A DNA stretch of 64,000 bases from Lasiodiplodia sp. COLG20 (lineage: Eukaryota > Ascomycota > Dothideomycetes > Botryosphaeriales > Botryosphaeriaceae). The stretch lies in NCBI GenBank assembly GCA_009801085.1, contig VNWV01000002.1:1860001-1924000 (forward strand), given 5' to 3'. Below are positions 32,171-43,587 of the stretch, piece after piece; the stretch's first letter is position 1, and each line of letters opens with the position of its first letter. The notes below the pieces were generated by a model. That model was not told where the DNA came from. It ran no database searches and saw only the letters and a list, made by a program, of their open reading frames with translations. Position numbers and translations under genes: made by a program.

Positions 32171-33252
32171 TTACTCCTGAGCGGCGAACTCAGCAGGAGC
32201 CTCCTGGCCCTCCTGCTCGGCCTGCTCGGCCAGCCTCTGCTGCTCAGCAGCCTGCTGAGCGGCAATGGCCTTGGCGCCGTAGTCCTGGGACATGGGCTGG
32301 ACGATGGGCTGCTCCTCCTTGGGCTCAATGATGGTGACGGAGTCAGGGAGAGACTTCTGGGGGCCGGCCTTGCCCTCGGGGTCAGAGCCGCGCATGATCT
32401 TGACCTTGATACCAAGGACACCCTGGCGGAGAAGGACGTGGCGGGTGGCGGTGTCGATGAAGTCCTGGGCGGGCTGGCCGGAGTGGATCATGAAGCCGTC
32501 CTGCATTTTGTTAGAAAAGTGATGCCAGTGACTCCAAGTTGGCTTAAACGTACAGTGAACTTCATGGACTTGGCACGGGCGGCCCTGAGCTTGCCGGAGA
32601 CGACAACCTCGCAACCCTTGGCGCCAGACTCCATGATGAAGCGGAGGACACCGTAGCATGCCCTCCTGACGGCAAGACCGTTGAGGAGCTTGTACCTCAG
32701 GGACTCGCACTGAGCGACAGCGGACAGACCACGGTTGGAGACCTTGGCGGCGTAGAGGGAGACGGAGTTCTCGGGGAACTTGAAGCGCTTCTGGATGAGG
32801 GAGGTGAGCTCGCGGATGCGGCGACCCTGCTCACCAAGAACCTCCTGGGTGTGGGTGGCGCGGATGATGATGTCGGTGACGGTGGGCGTGACGCGGACCT
32901 CGACGCCGGAGTAACCCTCCTCAGCGAGCTCGCGCTGGAAGAACTCGTTCAGCTCGGCGTAGAAGACACCATCTGTACCGCTGCTTGTCAGCATCGATTG
33001 CCCAGCCACCAATTAATGTGTCGATGATTCCAACGCCCCGCGCACACACGGGTGCGCCCAGCAGTCGAATTCCTTGCGCACGCCAGCGCGCCATTTCCTC
33101 CATCCGGCAAAAACAATCAACGAGCGAACGAAATTGGGAGCGTACCAGCGACGAACTTTCTCCTCTTGGAACTGTGGAATCGTTAGCGAGAGCGTTGGTG
33201 GTGGCGGCGGGCGTGCAGCAACATACATCTGAGCACCAGCGGCGGCGGCCAT
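32171..33252 (-). CDS. rps3: 40S ribosomal protein S3 (uS3)
   Basis: Four exons, 33252-33227, 33171-33146, 32972-32554 and 32500-32171, give 266 residues. The start [28 protein letters not shown] follows splicing of two 26-base exons and matches the family. The type II KH domain contains the [13 protein letters not shown] segment and [10 protein letters not shown]; the C-terminal half has GFMIHSGQP and VLGIKVKIM. The protein sits at the mRNA entry channel of the small subunit and also has reported roles in DNA repair in other eukaryotes. The C-terminal tail is Gln/Ala/Glu-rich ([13 protein letters not shown]), as in other filamentous fungi. Two micro-exons at the 5' end are typical of highly expressed ribosomal genes. 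Confidence 0.97.
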
Positions 33253-33998
33253 TTTGACTGTATGGACTGAGGATGATTCTACACCTGGGGGTAGAATCTA
33301 GGCTATGGGGGTCGGTCGGGTTGTCGTCCGTAGGTGGAGAGTCGCGGCGTCGAGGTGCACAAAACCAATTTTGGGCGGAGGTTAGAATGCTGGTGTGCGA
33401 GCAGCCGATGGTCAGTGCGCGCGCTTGCCATACCGTGCCGAGGATTATCCACTTGGAGCTCCCACAAAGTCGTTGCCGCCAGATCCAGATCCAATGCGCA
33501 GCCCCGCGAGTGCAACACATGTGGTCGCAAATGGAATTAGCGAATGATGCGCCTTGAGCGCCATCTTGCTCGCGTGAGCTACCTCATCGTCGCTGCGGCT
33601 TCTTTATTTGCATGTGTGATGGCCACGTCCGAGGCCGTACGTGTGACCGGTCTGGAAAGGGCAAGCCGGCCAGGACTAGTGAGCGCGCGCCCAGCGCAGT
33701 TTGCACTGTTTGCCCAAGGCCCGCGTCACAAGGGGCCGTATCGATATCACAGGTCGGCGCCGCGTCGAGTCTTGGCCCGACGAGCGCGGGCTATGCTGTC
33801 ATTTGCCCGCTTCCAACCATCACCCCGGACTGCTCTTGAGGCGAAGAACCGCGCCATACCTCGACTGCTGCAGGCTGACACCTATCGTTACGGAGCTCCA
33901 CGCCAGACTCTCCCGCACCTTCATTTCTTTGACAAGCTCAGCGCCCATACCGCCCTGCTTGTTCATGTAGTGGGGCTACCGCCTTTTGCACTCCCACC
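33253..33998. promoter_or_regulatory. Divergent promoter region RPS3 / myotubularin
   Basis: 746 bases between oppositely transcribed genes. An open frame on the plus strand (33544-34062) has no domain and overlaps the next gene's first exon in another frame, so I do not call it. Confidence 0.45.
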
Positions 33999-36470
33999 AT
34001 GGACAGCAGAATCCGCGTCTCCAAGGTATGTCGACAGCCCCCGCCTCTTCGGCATATGCTAATCGTAGCTCAGGTCGACAATGTCGCTTGTTGGCGGGTG
34101 GGCCGCGGCATCGACGGGACACTCCACTTGCAGCTGCATCACCTCGTTTTCAGATACCATGGCCCGGGCCAACCCGCTGACGGCTCCGCAGCCGCACCCG
34201 CCCAGCGACCCAAGGAGATGTGGGTTGCGTATCCTATGATCTCTCGCTGTTCATACCGACCATCACCGTTGATGCACAGCCCGCCCGCGATCCGCGTGCA
34301 GTGCCGCGACTTCACCTTTTTCTCCCTCCATTTCCGCAAAGAATCAGATGCGCGCGATGTCTACGATACCATAAGGTGCCTTACTTGCAAGGTTGGAAAT
34401 GTGGAGAAGCTGTACGCCTTCTCTTTCAGGTCGCCCGAGCCCGAGAGAGCCATCGGCGGGTGGAAGATCTACGACCCCAGGCAGGAATTCAAGCGTCTGG
34501 GTATCAGCGCGAAGGACACGGACAAAGGGTGGAGGATAACAGACATCAACCACGACTACCAGGCAAGAGGCATCTAAATGGCTTGTTACGGTGCTGGAGA
34601 ACTGATGTTGCTACAGTATTCCCCGACTTATCCTTCAGTGCTGGCAGTACCCTCAGTCATTTCAGACATGACTTTAAAATACGCCCGAGACTTCCGTTCA
34701 CGAGCGAGAATACCAGCCCTGGTGTACCTGCATCCGATAAACAACTGTTCTATCACGAGAAGTTCTCAGCCTCTGCCGGGACTCCAGCGTAAACGCAACC
34801 CTCAAGATGAGAAGCTGATCGCTGCTATCTTCGCGACATCGAGACCAAATGGCGAAGTGTGGCAATCCGACTCCCTCCAACCCTCACCTACGTCTACACC
34901 AAAGCCGTCAGGTAGCCCGGAACCAAGCACCGACAATCTCCCAGCCACCAGCGGTGAGAGTTCATTCGTGGTAGCTGCGGAGGACGAGATGTTATCGAAT
35001 GCTACTCAGCAGCCCATTAGCGTTGGACGAATGTATGGCGCACAACAGAAGAACTTGATTGTGGATGCCCGGCCAAGGCTAAACGCGACGGTCAACTCTG
35101 CAATTGGGAAAGGTTCTGAAGATATGGCTCATTACGGAGCGGCTACAAAGGCGTATCTGGGCATTGCTAACATCCACGTAATGCGTAACTCGCTCAACAA
35201 GATCGTGGATGCCTTGAAGCACGCCGACGTGTCGACTGTGCCACCAAACCGAGAACAACTGGCTAGGAGTGGATGGCTGGAGCACATTATCGGGATCATG
35301 GATGGAGCGAGGATATGCACAAAGGCAATTGCTATCGATCATTCTCATGTCCTTATCCACTGCTCAGACGGCTGGGATCGCACGAGCCAGCTTAGTGCAC
35401 TGGCTCAGCTGTGCTTGGACCCGTATTATCGTACGTTGGAGGGTTTCATTGTCCTGGTCGAGAAGGACTGGCTTTCCTTTGGGCATCAGTTCCGGCAGCG
35501 CTCTGGCCTTTTGAACAGCGATAAATGGTTCGAGATCGAAAATGAGCGCATTGGAGGCAGCGACGCTGGCACCCCTGGTGCAGGAGGAGCCAATGCATTC
35601 GAGAATGCCCTACTGAGCGCCAAAGGGTTCTTTGGCAATAAGAAAAACGACAGTAGGGAGTCGCTGGCTGAATCGGAGGGCGACGTCAGAGTCGACTCTC
35701 CAAGCCCGAGGTCGAATGGATCCAAACCTCCGGACAAGGTTCAGGTCACCAAGACGGATGAAGTCAGCCCTGTATTCCATCAATTCTTGGATGCAACCTA
35801 CCAGCTCCTCTACCAGAATCCAACGCGGTTCGAGTTCAACGAGCGTTTCTTGAGGCGCTTGCTCTACCATGTCTACTCTTGCCAATATGGCACGTTTCTT
35901 TTCGACAACGAGAAAGAACGTGTCGACTACAAAGCTTACGAGCGGACCCAAAGTGTGTGGGACTTCTTCCTTGCTCGCAAGAAAATGTTCTTGAACGACA
36001 AGTACGATCCGGAGGTGGATGATCGGGTCCGGGGTAAGGAGCGCATTTTCTTGCCCGATATTACGAAAGTAAGGTGGTGGGCAGAGGCTTTTGGCCGCAA
36101 GGATGAGGAACTCAATGGCACCGGACCTGTGCTCCCGCCACAGAGTGCCCCAGTTCTATACGGAGTCGAGAGTGCGAACCCGGCGACGGGGGCGACGGTA
36201 AGACATGAGCTTAGCGCCAACGAGAGCTCGTTTAACGGAGAGCCCGAAATGTCGGCAAGCTTTTCGAACTTGTCGATAGGACGAGCCAGCCCGACTCCGA
36301 GTCGCAGCCCGAGCAGGGGCCCCAGCCCGAACAGAGGCCCTAGTCCTGGCGCTGGTCCTGGTCCTGGTCCTGGCCGAGAAGCGACGCTGAGCGCAGTTGC
36401 ACCGACGCAAATGGAGCTTGGAGCACATTCTCACAGGGACGCAGCAGCAGCTCTGCATACGATGCAATGA
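33999..36470 (+). CDS. ymr1: Myotubularin-family phosphoinositide 3-phosphatase
   Basis: Three exons, 33999-34025, 34074-34562 and 34617-36470, give 789 residues. The active-site motif CSDGWDRT (Cys-x5-Arg) is near residue 421, in HCSDGWDRTSQL, which is diagnostic of active myotubularins. Upstream are a PH-GRAM-like domain (DNVACWRVGRGIDGTLHL, FTFFSLHFRKESDARDVYD) and the segment SPTYPSVLAVPSVISD. The enzyme removes the 3-phosphate from PI3P and PI(3,5)P2 on endosomal membranes. Intron 1 is GT-AG. Intron 2 (34563-34616) starts with GCAAGA after CAG and no usable GT exists before the in-frame stop, so it is a GC-AG intron. Two stretches look disordered: about residues 530-580 and a C-terminal tail with SPSRGPSPNRGPSPG and GPGPGPG repeats. 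Confidence 0.93.
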
Positions 36471-37009
36471 ACGGTTTAGAGCAAGGAGTTTCGGGGTTCG
36501 GAGGCATGGTTGGCGCCTACGGGTATCGTGTGGTGCTTGTCTATTTCAAAGCGTTGGTTTTTTGTTTGGCTTGGAGGCCATATACAAGACTCACTCAATT
36601 CAGCATTTCTGTGTTAGCAATTTTGACGTCCTATGGGCTTTTTGTCTTGTTCTCGTTTCCTTGCACTTGCATTAAATAGCGCCGAGATGCAGCCATGACC
36701 CTTGCAACGAGCTGTAAGACGCAGCTGAACGTCTATCCACTACGTCACTCACGGGTCGACCTCCGTCGGGTCTCAACGCGTGAGTTGGGGCTGTGCTGCA
36801 TTTGATCATCAATCAGAGTAGACCAAAACAGAACCTGGGATGCACGTACCTGCAGGCCGCCTTCCGCGGATCTTCAACGCCAATGCCGTGCTTCCGCTCG
36901 CTGTCAGGTTTTAGTCGCTTTAGGCTTACAATAAGTCCATGACCGCTTCCCTCACTTTTCCACCTCTCTTCCATTCCACCAAGCCTGCCGACCTCCAAAC
37001 TCGCACGTG
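36471..37009. other. Intergenic between myotubularin and GH5 genes
   Basis: 539 bases between two genes of the same direction. Pyrimidine-rich sequence precedes the GH5 start. No coding signal. Confidence 0.6.
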
Positions 37010-38900
37010 ATGGACAAGTACCTTAGTAAAGCAAAGTCCAAACTCCAGGACAAGCTCCAGCCCTTTCTCAATGACTCCTCGGACAGCCAACATCACCGCC
37101 ACGGACCTCCGCCCATACCGCCGAAACCTCTGATCCCGCTCACGTCCCAGCAAACAGACCGCCCCTCCTCCATCACCCGCGTCACGCCTCTAGACGTCCT
37201 GCGCTACCGCTACCAGCACGGCGCCAATCTGGGTTCCATCTATGTGCTCGAGAAATGGTTGTTCCCCGGTATGTTCCCCGGATCGTGCTCCGGGCACGGA
37301 AAGAGCAGCGAACTGGCGGCGGTGAAGGCAAACGTCGAGGAGTTGGGCATGGACGGGGCGAGGGAAAAGTTTGAGAGGCACTGGGCAAACGCAGTGACGG
37401 ATGCGGACCTGGACTGGTTGGTTGGAAAAGCGAAATGTGAGTTTCTTTCCATTACTCGTTGTCTTTCCTCCGCTGCAAATCTGCATTTACGAGCAACCAA
37501 TTTAATGCACCCAATTTTCTTTACTTTCTTCATCTCTTCCAGCGTTCCCACAATGACCTATATGCAACGGAGGCCCCCACGCTAATACCGTTCCACCAGG
37601 CAACACCATCCGCCTGCCCATCGGCTACTTCACCCTCGGGCCCGCCTTCGTCGACTCGCCCTCGGACCCGTTCCACCGCTACAGCCCCGTGTACGCCAAC
37701 GCCTGGGCGTCGGTCCGCACGCTGGTCTCGCGGCTGCGGGCGCGCGGCGTCGGCACGCTGCTGGACCTGCACGGCCTGCCGGGCGGGGCCAACGGCTGCG
37801 ACCACAGCGGCACCGACACGGGGCGCGCCGAGCACTGGAAGTCGGGCGCGTGCCGGGCGCACTCGACGCGCGCGCTGGCGTGGATCGCCGAGCAGGTGCG
37901 CGACGACGCGGCGCTGCGCGAGGGCGTCGTCGGCCTGCAGCTCGTCAACGAGGCCGAGTGGGGCGCAAAGGGCCTGTGGGACTGGTACGACGGCGTCGTG
38001 CGCGCCGTCGCGGCGATCGATCCGGGACTGCCGCTGTACGTGAGCGACGCGTGGGATCTGGGCAAGGCGGTCGACTGGGCCGCCGGCGCGAACAAGGTCG
38101 GCGTCGGGGCCAGGGTCGCGCCGGTGGTGGTGGACACGCATCTGTACTGGTGCTTTGCGGATAAGCACAAGAAGATGAGCCCGGAGGAGGTGGTGCGGGA
38201 CGCGAGGGGGAAGCTGGCCCAGCTGGACGCGAAGGAAGGGGATGTGCTGAAGAACGGCGCGGTGGCGGCGGTGGTGGGGGAGTACAGCTGCGTCTTGAGC
38301 GAGGATACGTGGAAGAAGGGCGGGCAGCAGAAGAGCAGGGATGAGTGGGTGAGGGAGTTCGGACAGGCGCTAAGCGGGCGGCTCCAGCAAAAGGCCATGG
38401 GCAGTCATTTCTGGACGTACAAGATGTCGTGGATGCCTGGAGGCGAATGGGGCTTCAAGGCGTGCACGGAGAAGGGCGCCATCACACCCCATTGGACTTT
38501 GACCATGTCTGCGGAGGACGTCCATCAGAGGCTCGAGGTGGCGCAGGCGCAGAAAGACGAGCGGTTTGGGAAGACGTTTGCACAGCATTGCGAGTATTGG
38601 GACAAAACTTCTCCAGGAACGCCGTTCGAGCACTGGCGTTACGAGCAGGGATGGAAGCAAGGCTTCGACGATGCCGCAGCTTTCTTTGGCATGCGTGTTA
38701 ATGGCGCATATGGGGATTTGGCGACGTTGGGAGACGGTGGTGCAGGTGGGGGGATTGGCGGTGATAAGATTGGGAATTTGGAGGTTTGGGTGCGGAGGAG
38801 GTTGATCGAGAGTGGTATGGGTGGTCCATATGTGTGGGAGTATGAGCAAGGCCTGAGGAAAGGCGTCGGGCAGTTCTGTGAGCTTGCAGGCGGCCTGTGA
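37010..38900 (+). CDS. Cytosolic GH5 glucan beta-glucosidase-like protein (YBR056W type)
   Basis: Two exons, 37010-37436 and 37600-38900, encode 575 residues. The true start is the ATG at 37010 (MDKYLSKAKSKLQDKLQPF); the in-frame GTG just before it is not needed. No signal peptide is present, unlike secreted exo-beta-1,3-glucanases, so the enzyme is probably intracellular. GH5 features in order: GANLGSIYVLEKWLFPGMF, NTIRLPIGYF after the splice, LLDLHGLPGGANGCDHSG, acid/base glutamate in LQLVNEAEWGA (near residue 261) and nucleophile glutamate in AVVGEYSC (near 368), then HFWTYKM. The C-terminal 150 residues include WRYEQGWKQGFDDAAAFF, conserved in this fungal subgroup. The substrate in vivo is not established. 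The first 550 bases of exon 2 are markedly more GC-rich than the rest of the gene. Confidence 0.9.
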
Positions 38901-39230
38901 AGGCTTCACTGGAAGAACTGTCACGGTTTCGAGAATCAATTTGCCCCCACACTTCATAGCAAAACGAAAAGAAAAAAATAGAAAAATTAAATTATATCCA
39001 ACAGTCTGCTTGATATCGTGTGGTACTTGTAGATATGAAACATGTCTAAGCTCAAGATAATTTAATGTAAAGTGAGTACGACGTTGGACTAAAAAGCATG
39101 TGAATTGTAAGGCTAATAATACTCCTAATACGCAAATTCAGCCATGGATGCTATAGGAACCGCTAGAAATGTTTGATAGTACAGTCATTGGTCAAGAGAT
39201 ATGACATGACCATCATACCACATACTACGG
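38901..39230. other. 3' intergenic region between convergent genes
   Basis: 330 AT-rich bases with A-rich tracts (38970-38990). Contains the two facing 3' ends only. Confidence 0.6.
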
Positions 39231-39780
39231 TCACCGCCCCATCAGCATGCCCACCACCGTCACCGCCGCGCTAAAGCTCCAGCCCACAGCGAGTCTCTCT
39301 AGCGACTTGATGATCTGAGCTGTCGAGCTGATAGCCTCGTTGTAGCCCTCAACAAATGGTACCTTTGCCTTGCTTCCCCAAAACCCGGCAACATGTGAGC
39401 GTGTGAGCAGCGTATTGGCGATATTTCCCGCATTAAGTCCGATGGAGAGCCATGGCGACGAGGAAGGGTGCGAAGATTCGCCCGGACGGACGGCGGTGTA
39501 GAGGAGGAAGGAGGAAGTAAGAAGAGAGGTGAGGGCCTAAGACTTGTCATTAGCCGTCGGCAAGTCTAGAAACTAAAAAAGGTCTTACCGTTACAAGAGC
39601 ATTTCCTTGGGTCGTGCGAGTCTTACGCAGCTGCTCCGCGGCGGTTGCAGAGTATTCTGCTGCCTTCTCTGACTGTTTCTCGTACTGCTTCAGTCCCTTG
39701 ATGGAGACGAAGCAGAAATAGAGCGTGTATGCGCTTCCAGCCGCTTGCACGAGGTGGATGACTGGGAGTACCTTGTCCAT
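39231..39780 (-). CDS. Small predicted multi-pass membrane protein, unknown function
   Basis: Two exons, 39780-39589 and 39536-39231, give 165 residues with a normal 52-base intron (GTAAGA to CTTAG with a GCTAAT branch). Hydrophobic segments lie at about residues 5-27 (IHLVQAAGSAYTLYFCFVSI), 65-80 (ALTSLLTSSFLLYTAV), 90-105 and 145-163 (GWSFSAAVTVVGMLMG). A charged helix, QYEKQSEKAAEYSATAAEQLRK in part, follows the first segment. I do not recognise a family. The clean intron, consistent phase and membrane pattern support a real gene. Its stop is 330 bases from the convergent GH5 gene. Confidence 0.7.
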
Positions 39781-40417
39781 GGTAGATGCTTGTTCTTGGC
39801 TCTCGGAATAGGAGTGTGAGTAGGGACGGGACAGTGGCGTGCGCCACGTCGAAAAAGTATAGAATCAAGCAATGACGTAGGCGCAAACGAGCTTGGCACG
39901 GGCGGGGCGTAGGGCTGAGATTGGCACAGGGGTCCAAGGGCCTTCTTCGAACGCCTCTTCTCTCATTGGACGTTTCCCTGACCCATACTTCCTCGTGTAA
40001 TGCCGGGATCTGATTGTTAGGAGGTTTATCCTCTTTTTCTTGTGGAGAAGAGAAGTCCTCAGACATGAACGCCAAATATTTTGGACTAGACAGGTTGCTC
40101 CTTGTCTTCTTCGACGATTTTTTTTATCACTCTAATTCTACAAACAGACAACCTTTAGCCCCTTCTCACCCTTGAGATTGGAAGAGAAATCTGCATGCGG
40201 GAAGCGGGAGATTGTTTGGTTGCATAGGTGTGTCGATCGAACAGCCTTTGCTTCAACTGTTGGATCTATTATGGCTGCATTTTTCTGCCTCTATTGGCAA
40301 TATGCATGTAACTGACTTCTCAGAAGTTCGTCAGTTGCCAGGCATTTTTGACCTCAATGATGAGGGCATGTCTCTTCTTCCGCTCTTCTTGTACTCAGAA
40401 AATCAGGAAAGGAGAAA
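39781..40417. other. Intergenic, 640 bases
   Basis: Upstream region of the small membrane protein gene and 3' region of the methyltransferase. No coding signal I trust. Confidence 0.55.
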
Positions 40418-41555
40418 TCACTTCTTCTCTCCTTTGCCACCCTCGCTCTCAAGAATCTCCTTGATGCTGACCATACCGCTTCCTCGGGGAAGAGGCTGCG
40501 ATTGATTCGGGCCTTCCTTCCAGCCGATCATGTAGATGAGCCTGAAAGTTGCAGGTAGAGTACCTTCCGCATCTTCGTTTCCGTGGAGAGCCCTGTAGAT
40601 GCCCTCAGCAGCCAAGAGCACATCCCTCCTGATCGGACCCATTTCGCGGCCTAGCACTGCATTGTTTTCTCCCATTGCCTGAAGATCGGTCATGAGCGCA
40701 AAGATATTCGGGTAGTCCACGATGATGTCGTCAACATCGACTGTGAGAAGCTTGAAACCCGCGCCCTGCAGCAAGCCGCCGACATCTCGAACGTCAGCAA
40801 GCGGAGAGGTCCGCGTGCTAACACCACCCCGTCGGTCCAGCTCTGCAAGCTGCAAGCTCGTTCGCAGCTCAAAGAGACTGTCTCCGCCAAGCATCACGCC
40901 CATGAATGGAGCATCCGGCTTCAAAATGTTGTTTATCTGCCTCAAGACCGAGGGCAGGTCGTTTATCCAATGAAGAGACAGGCTGCTGAGCACGGCATCG
41001 AAGGATTCGGGCTCGAATGGTAGGCTCTCCTCGTCGGTCAGGACTTGACGAGTCATCTTTATCTCATTGTTGAAAGGCTGGTCGGCATCGCGGTAGAGCA
41101 TGGTCGGTGATGAGTCGACAGCGATTAGTTCTCCAATGCGGGTAGAGAGCGGCTCGCTGACAGGCTTCATAGAGGTACTGTCAGGATCTGGCTGTGTAAG
41201 AATGCGACCGATGTTGCAAGCGTTCGCGCCTAGGTCTAGTACGCGGTCGAAGCGACGGTTGATGTCCTGCACGGAGTAGCGTAAGTATAGTATAGGGCAT
41301 AGAGACGGCTGGTGATTGGTGTACCAGAAGACGCTCGCATAATCTGAATGCCGTCTCGTCCCTCAGATAGTCGACTTGCCTGCTCTTCTCGGTGTTGGCG
41401 GCGGCGCGCTCTCTCTGTAGCACCTTGGTACGACGATTGAAGACCTCGAAAGTCGGCGCTCCAGGTGCTTGCACGGCGTAGCAGCGCCGGGCAGCGAAGC
41501 GTACCCTGCGTGCACCCGGGGGAGGGATCAGACTTCGAACGGAGAACGGCCTCAT
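40418..41555 (-). CDS. Mitochondrial SAM-dependent protein of NDUFAF5 type (complex I assembly)
   Basis: Two exons, 41555-41325 and 41266-40418, give 359 residues. The N terminus is an Arg-rich presequence (MRPFSVRSLIPPPGARRVRF). The segment FEVFNRRTKVLQRERAA is characteristic of NDUFAF5, and the class I methyltransferase fold follows: DRVLDLGANACNIG near residue 84, then LIAVDSSPTMLYR, LPFEPESFDAVLSSLSLHW and FMGVMLGGDSLFELR. In animals NDUFAF5 hydroxylates an arginine of complex I subunit NDUFS7 during early assembly. The ending YMIGWKEGPNQSQPLPRGS is conserved in fungi. It is divergent from the dynactin p62 gene, with exactly 200 bases between start codons. Confidence 0.9.
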
Positions 41556-41755
41556 TGTGGATAAATTAGAGGGTATATTGGCCCTAGGGTGGAGGCCAAT
41601 GGAGAGAACGAGGGGTGGTGAAGGTGCGCAGCTCATGACGCAGTGGAAAGAAATGGCCGGCGACAGCGGGGAAAGGGTCCAAGCTCCGACTGCGACGCGG
41701 ATTCTGGCCGCGTTCGCGTCGGCCTCGACTGCACAACTCCAACACACCGCCCGCC
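41556..41755. promoter_or_regulatory. Short bidirectional promoter region NDUFAF5-like / dynactin p62
   Basis: 200 bases between two divergent start codons, the shortest such gap in the window. It must contain both core promoters and 5' leaders unless transcription starts inside a gene. No classical TATA sequence is seen. Confidence 0.5.
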
Positions 41756-43587
41756 ATGGCTCAGGCCTTCCCCTACACTTTCTACTCGTGTCCTTGTGTC
41801 GACACCTCGACTCCGAGCTCTCGCGTACGCGACAAGCGCTCCTCGCAGTATTCAACCCACACCAAGGAAGAAGAAGACCGCACCTTCGACCCACGCAATC
41901 CTCGCTCCAACTTCTCTCTGTATCCGCTCGAGCACTTGCTGTACTGCGAAGACTGCCACCAGATACGCTGTCCACGATGCGTCAGCGAAGAGGTTATCAC
42001 CTGGTTCTGCCCCAGCTGCTTGTTTGAGGTTCCAAGCAGCAATATCCGAAGCGATGGAAACAGGTACATTGGAGAAATCCCGTGCACACCAACTTCAACT
42101 GACAAAATCTATATAGATGCATGCGAAGTTGCTACAACTGCCCTATCTGCACCGCTCCCATGATAGTCAACTCTCTTGACTCAGAGAACGAAAAACATGT
42201 CCGCCTCGGTGAAGACGGTGAGGCAGTCCAGCCCCCCGGTCCTTTCTACCTATCATGTCCATACTGCCAATGGAGCACACTCGAGATTGGCGTCGAGTTC
42301 GAGAAACCCAACAACATCTCCGGTCAACTGGCTCGTCTTGCAAACGGAGGAAAGACGGTGCCTACGCTTCGGGAGCGGGAAAAGGCCCGCGACAAGCGCA
42401 AAGAAGCAGAAGAAAACGGAAAGAAGCACGACGATGAGGAAGATGACGGTGTACCAGACGAGGACTTGCCCATGGACCACGATATACGCTTTTCGAACTT
42501 GAGCGCTTTCTACAAGTCCCAGCTGCAAACCGACACAATGGGAGGCGGGTACGGCGATTATGGTTACGGCTCATCGAGCACCTTGTCGCGCATCATGAGC
42601 ATGTACAGCGGCAGCGGTGCCAAGAAGTCGAAGAAGGACAGACCTTCCGCTATGAGAGAAGCTTTCGGGTCCGATGAGGGTTTCCAAGTCCACAATCGCT
42701 CTTCGGAAGACGAGATTATAAGACGCATGCGGGAAGTTGGTTGGGAAGGGACCATCAGCCCAGATCAGCGTCAAAGCCAGATCCATGCCGACGTACGCTT
42801 CGCAGCTGACCTGCGGCCCGTCCCTACCCTTCTCCGCACCAAACGTGCCAAGCGATGCAGAACATGCCGGCACATCCTAGCCAGACCGGAGACAAAGATT
42901 TCAAGCTCACGCTACAAGATTAAGCTACTTGCTCTCAACAATATCCCGCAAATCTCGCTGAAAGCACTACCACGCCAGGCCGAAACAGCCGTCCCCGGCA
43001 TAACTGCGCCAGTTGCCTTCGACTACAACAAGCTCCAGCCGTTCATGGCGAATCACTTCATTCTCACCATCCGCAATCCGCTATTCGACCCCATCCACGT
43101 GACCCTGGCCACACCGGCCATAACGCCCGGCCGGATCCAGAGCAAAGTCACTGTCCTCTGCCCAGAATTCGAAGTGGGCGCCAACACGGACGTGTGGGAC
43201 GAGGCGCTGACGGGGCCCGGCGCAACGCAGAAAAAGTCGCAGGCGCCCTCGTCGACGGAGCTGGGCGCCTCCAACCCGGCCACGCAGGCCGAGGCCGGCA
43301 AGGTCTGGGAGCGCGGCCGCAACTGGACGAGCGTCGTGCTCGAGGTCGTGCCCGGCAAGGTCGACCCGGCCGACCTCGACGGCGGCCTCGACGAGGACGA
43401 GGACGTCCTCGAGATCCCCATGTTCGTGCGCATCGAGTACGAGACAGACGTCACGGGCGACGACATCAAGGAGAAGGACCGCGAAAAGGGCAAGGAGTCC
43501 GGCGCCGACGGCAGGGTCAAGCGCGAGGAGGCTTTCTGGTGCCTCCTCGGCGGCGGACGGATCGGCGAGTTGCCTAAGCTGGGTTGA
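41756..43587 (+). CDS. ro-2: Dynactin subunit p62 (DCTN4 / ro-2 homologue)
   Basis: Two exons, 41756-42063 and 42117-43587, give 592 residues, with a 53-base intron and a CAACTGAC branch. The N terminus contains zinc-binding Cys pairs: YSCPCVDTS, LYCEDCHQIRCPRCVSEE near residue 64, WFCPSCLFEV, then after the splice CMRSCYNCPICTAPM, and later KRCRTCRHILARPE. This arrangement is specific to dynactin p62, a pointed-end-complex subunit that links dynactin to membranes and cortex; ro-2 mutants of Neurospora have nuclear distribution defects. A charged, Lys/Glu-rich linker (residues about 200-240) and the C-terminal beta-rich region NHFILTIRNPLFDPIHVTL follow. Bases 43190-43430 are very GC-rich. 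Confidence 0.92.
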
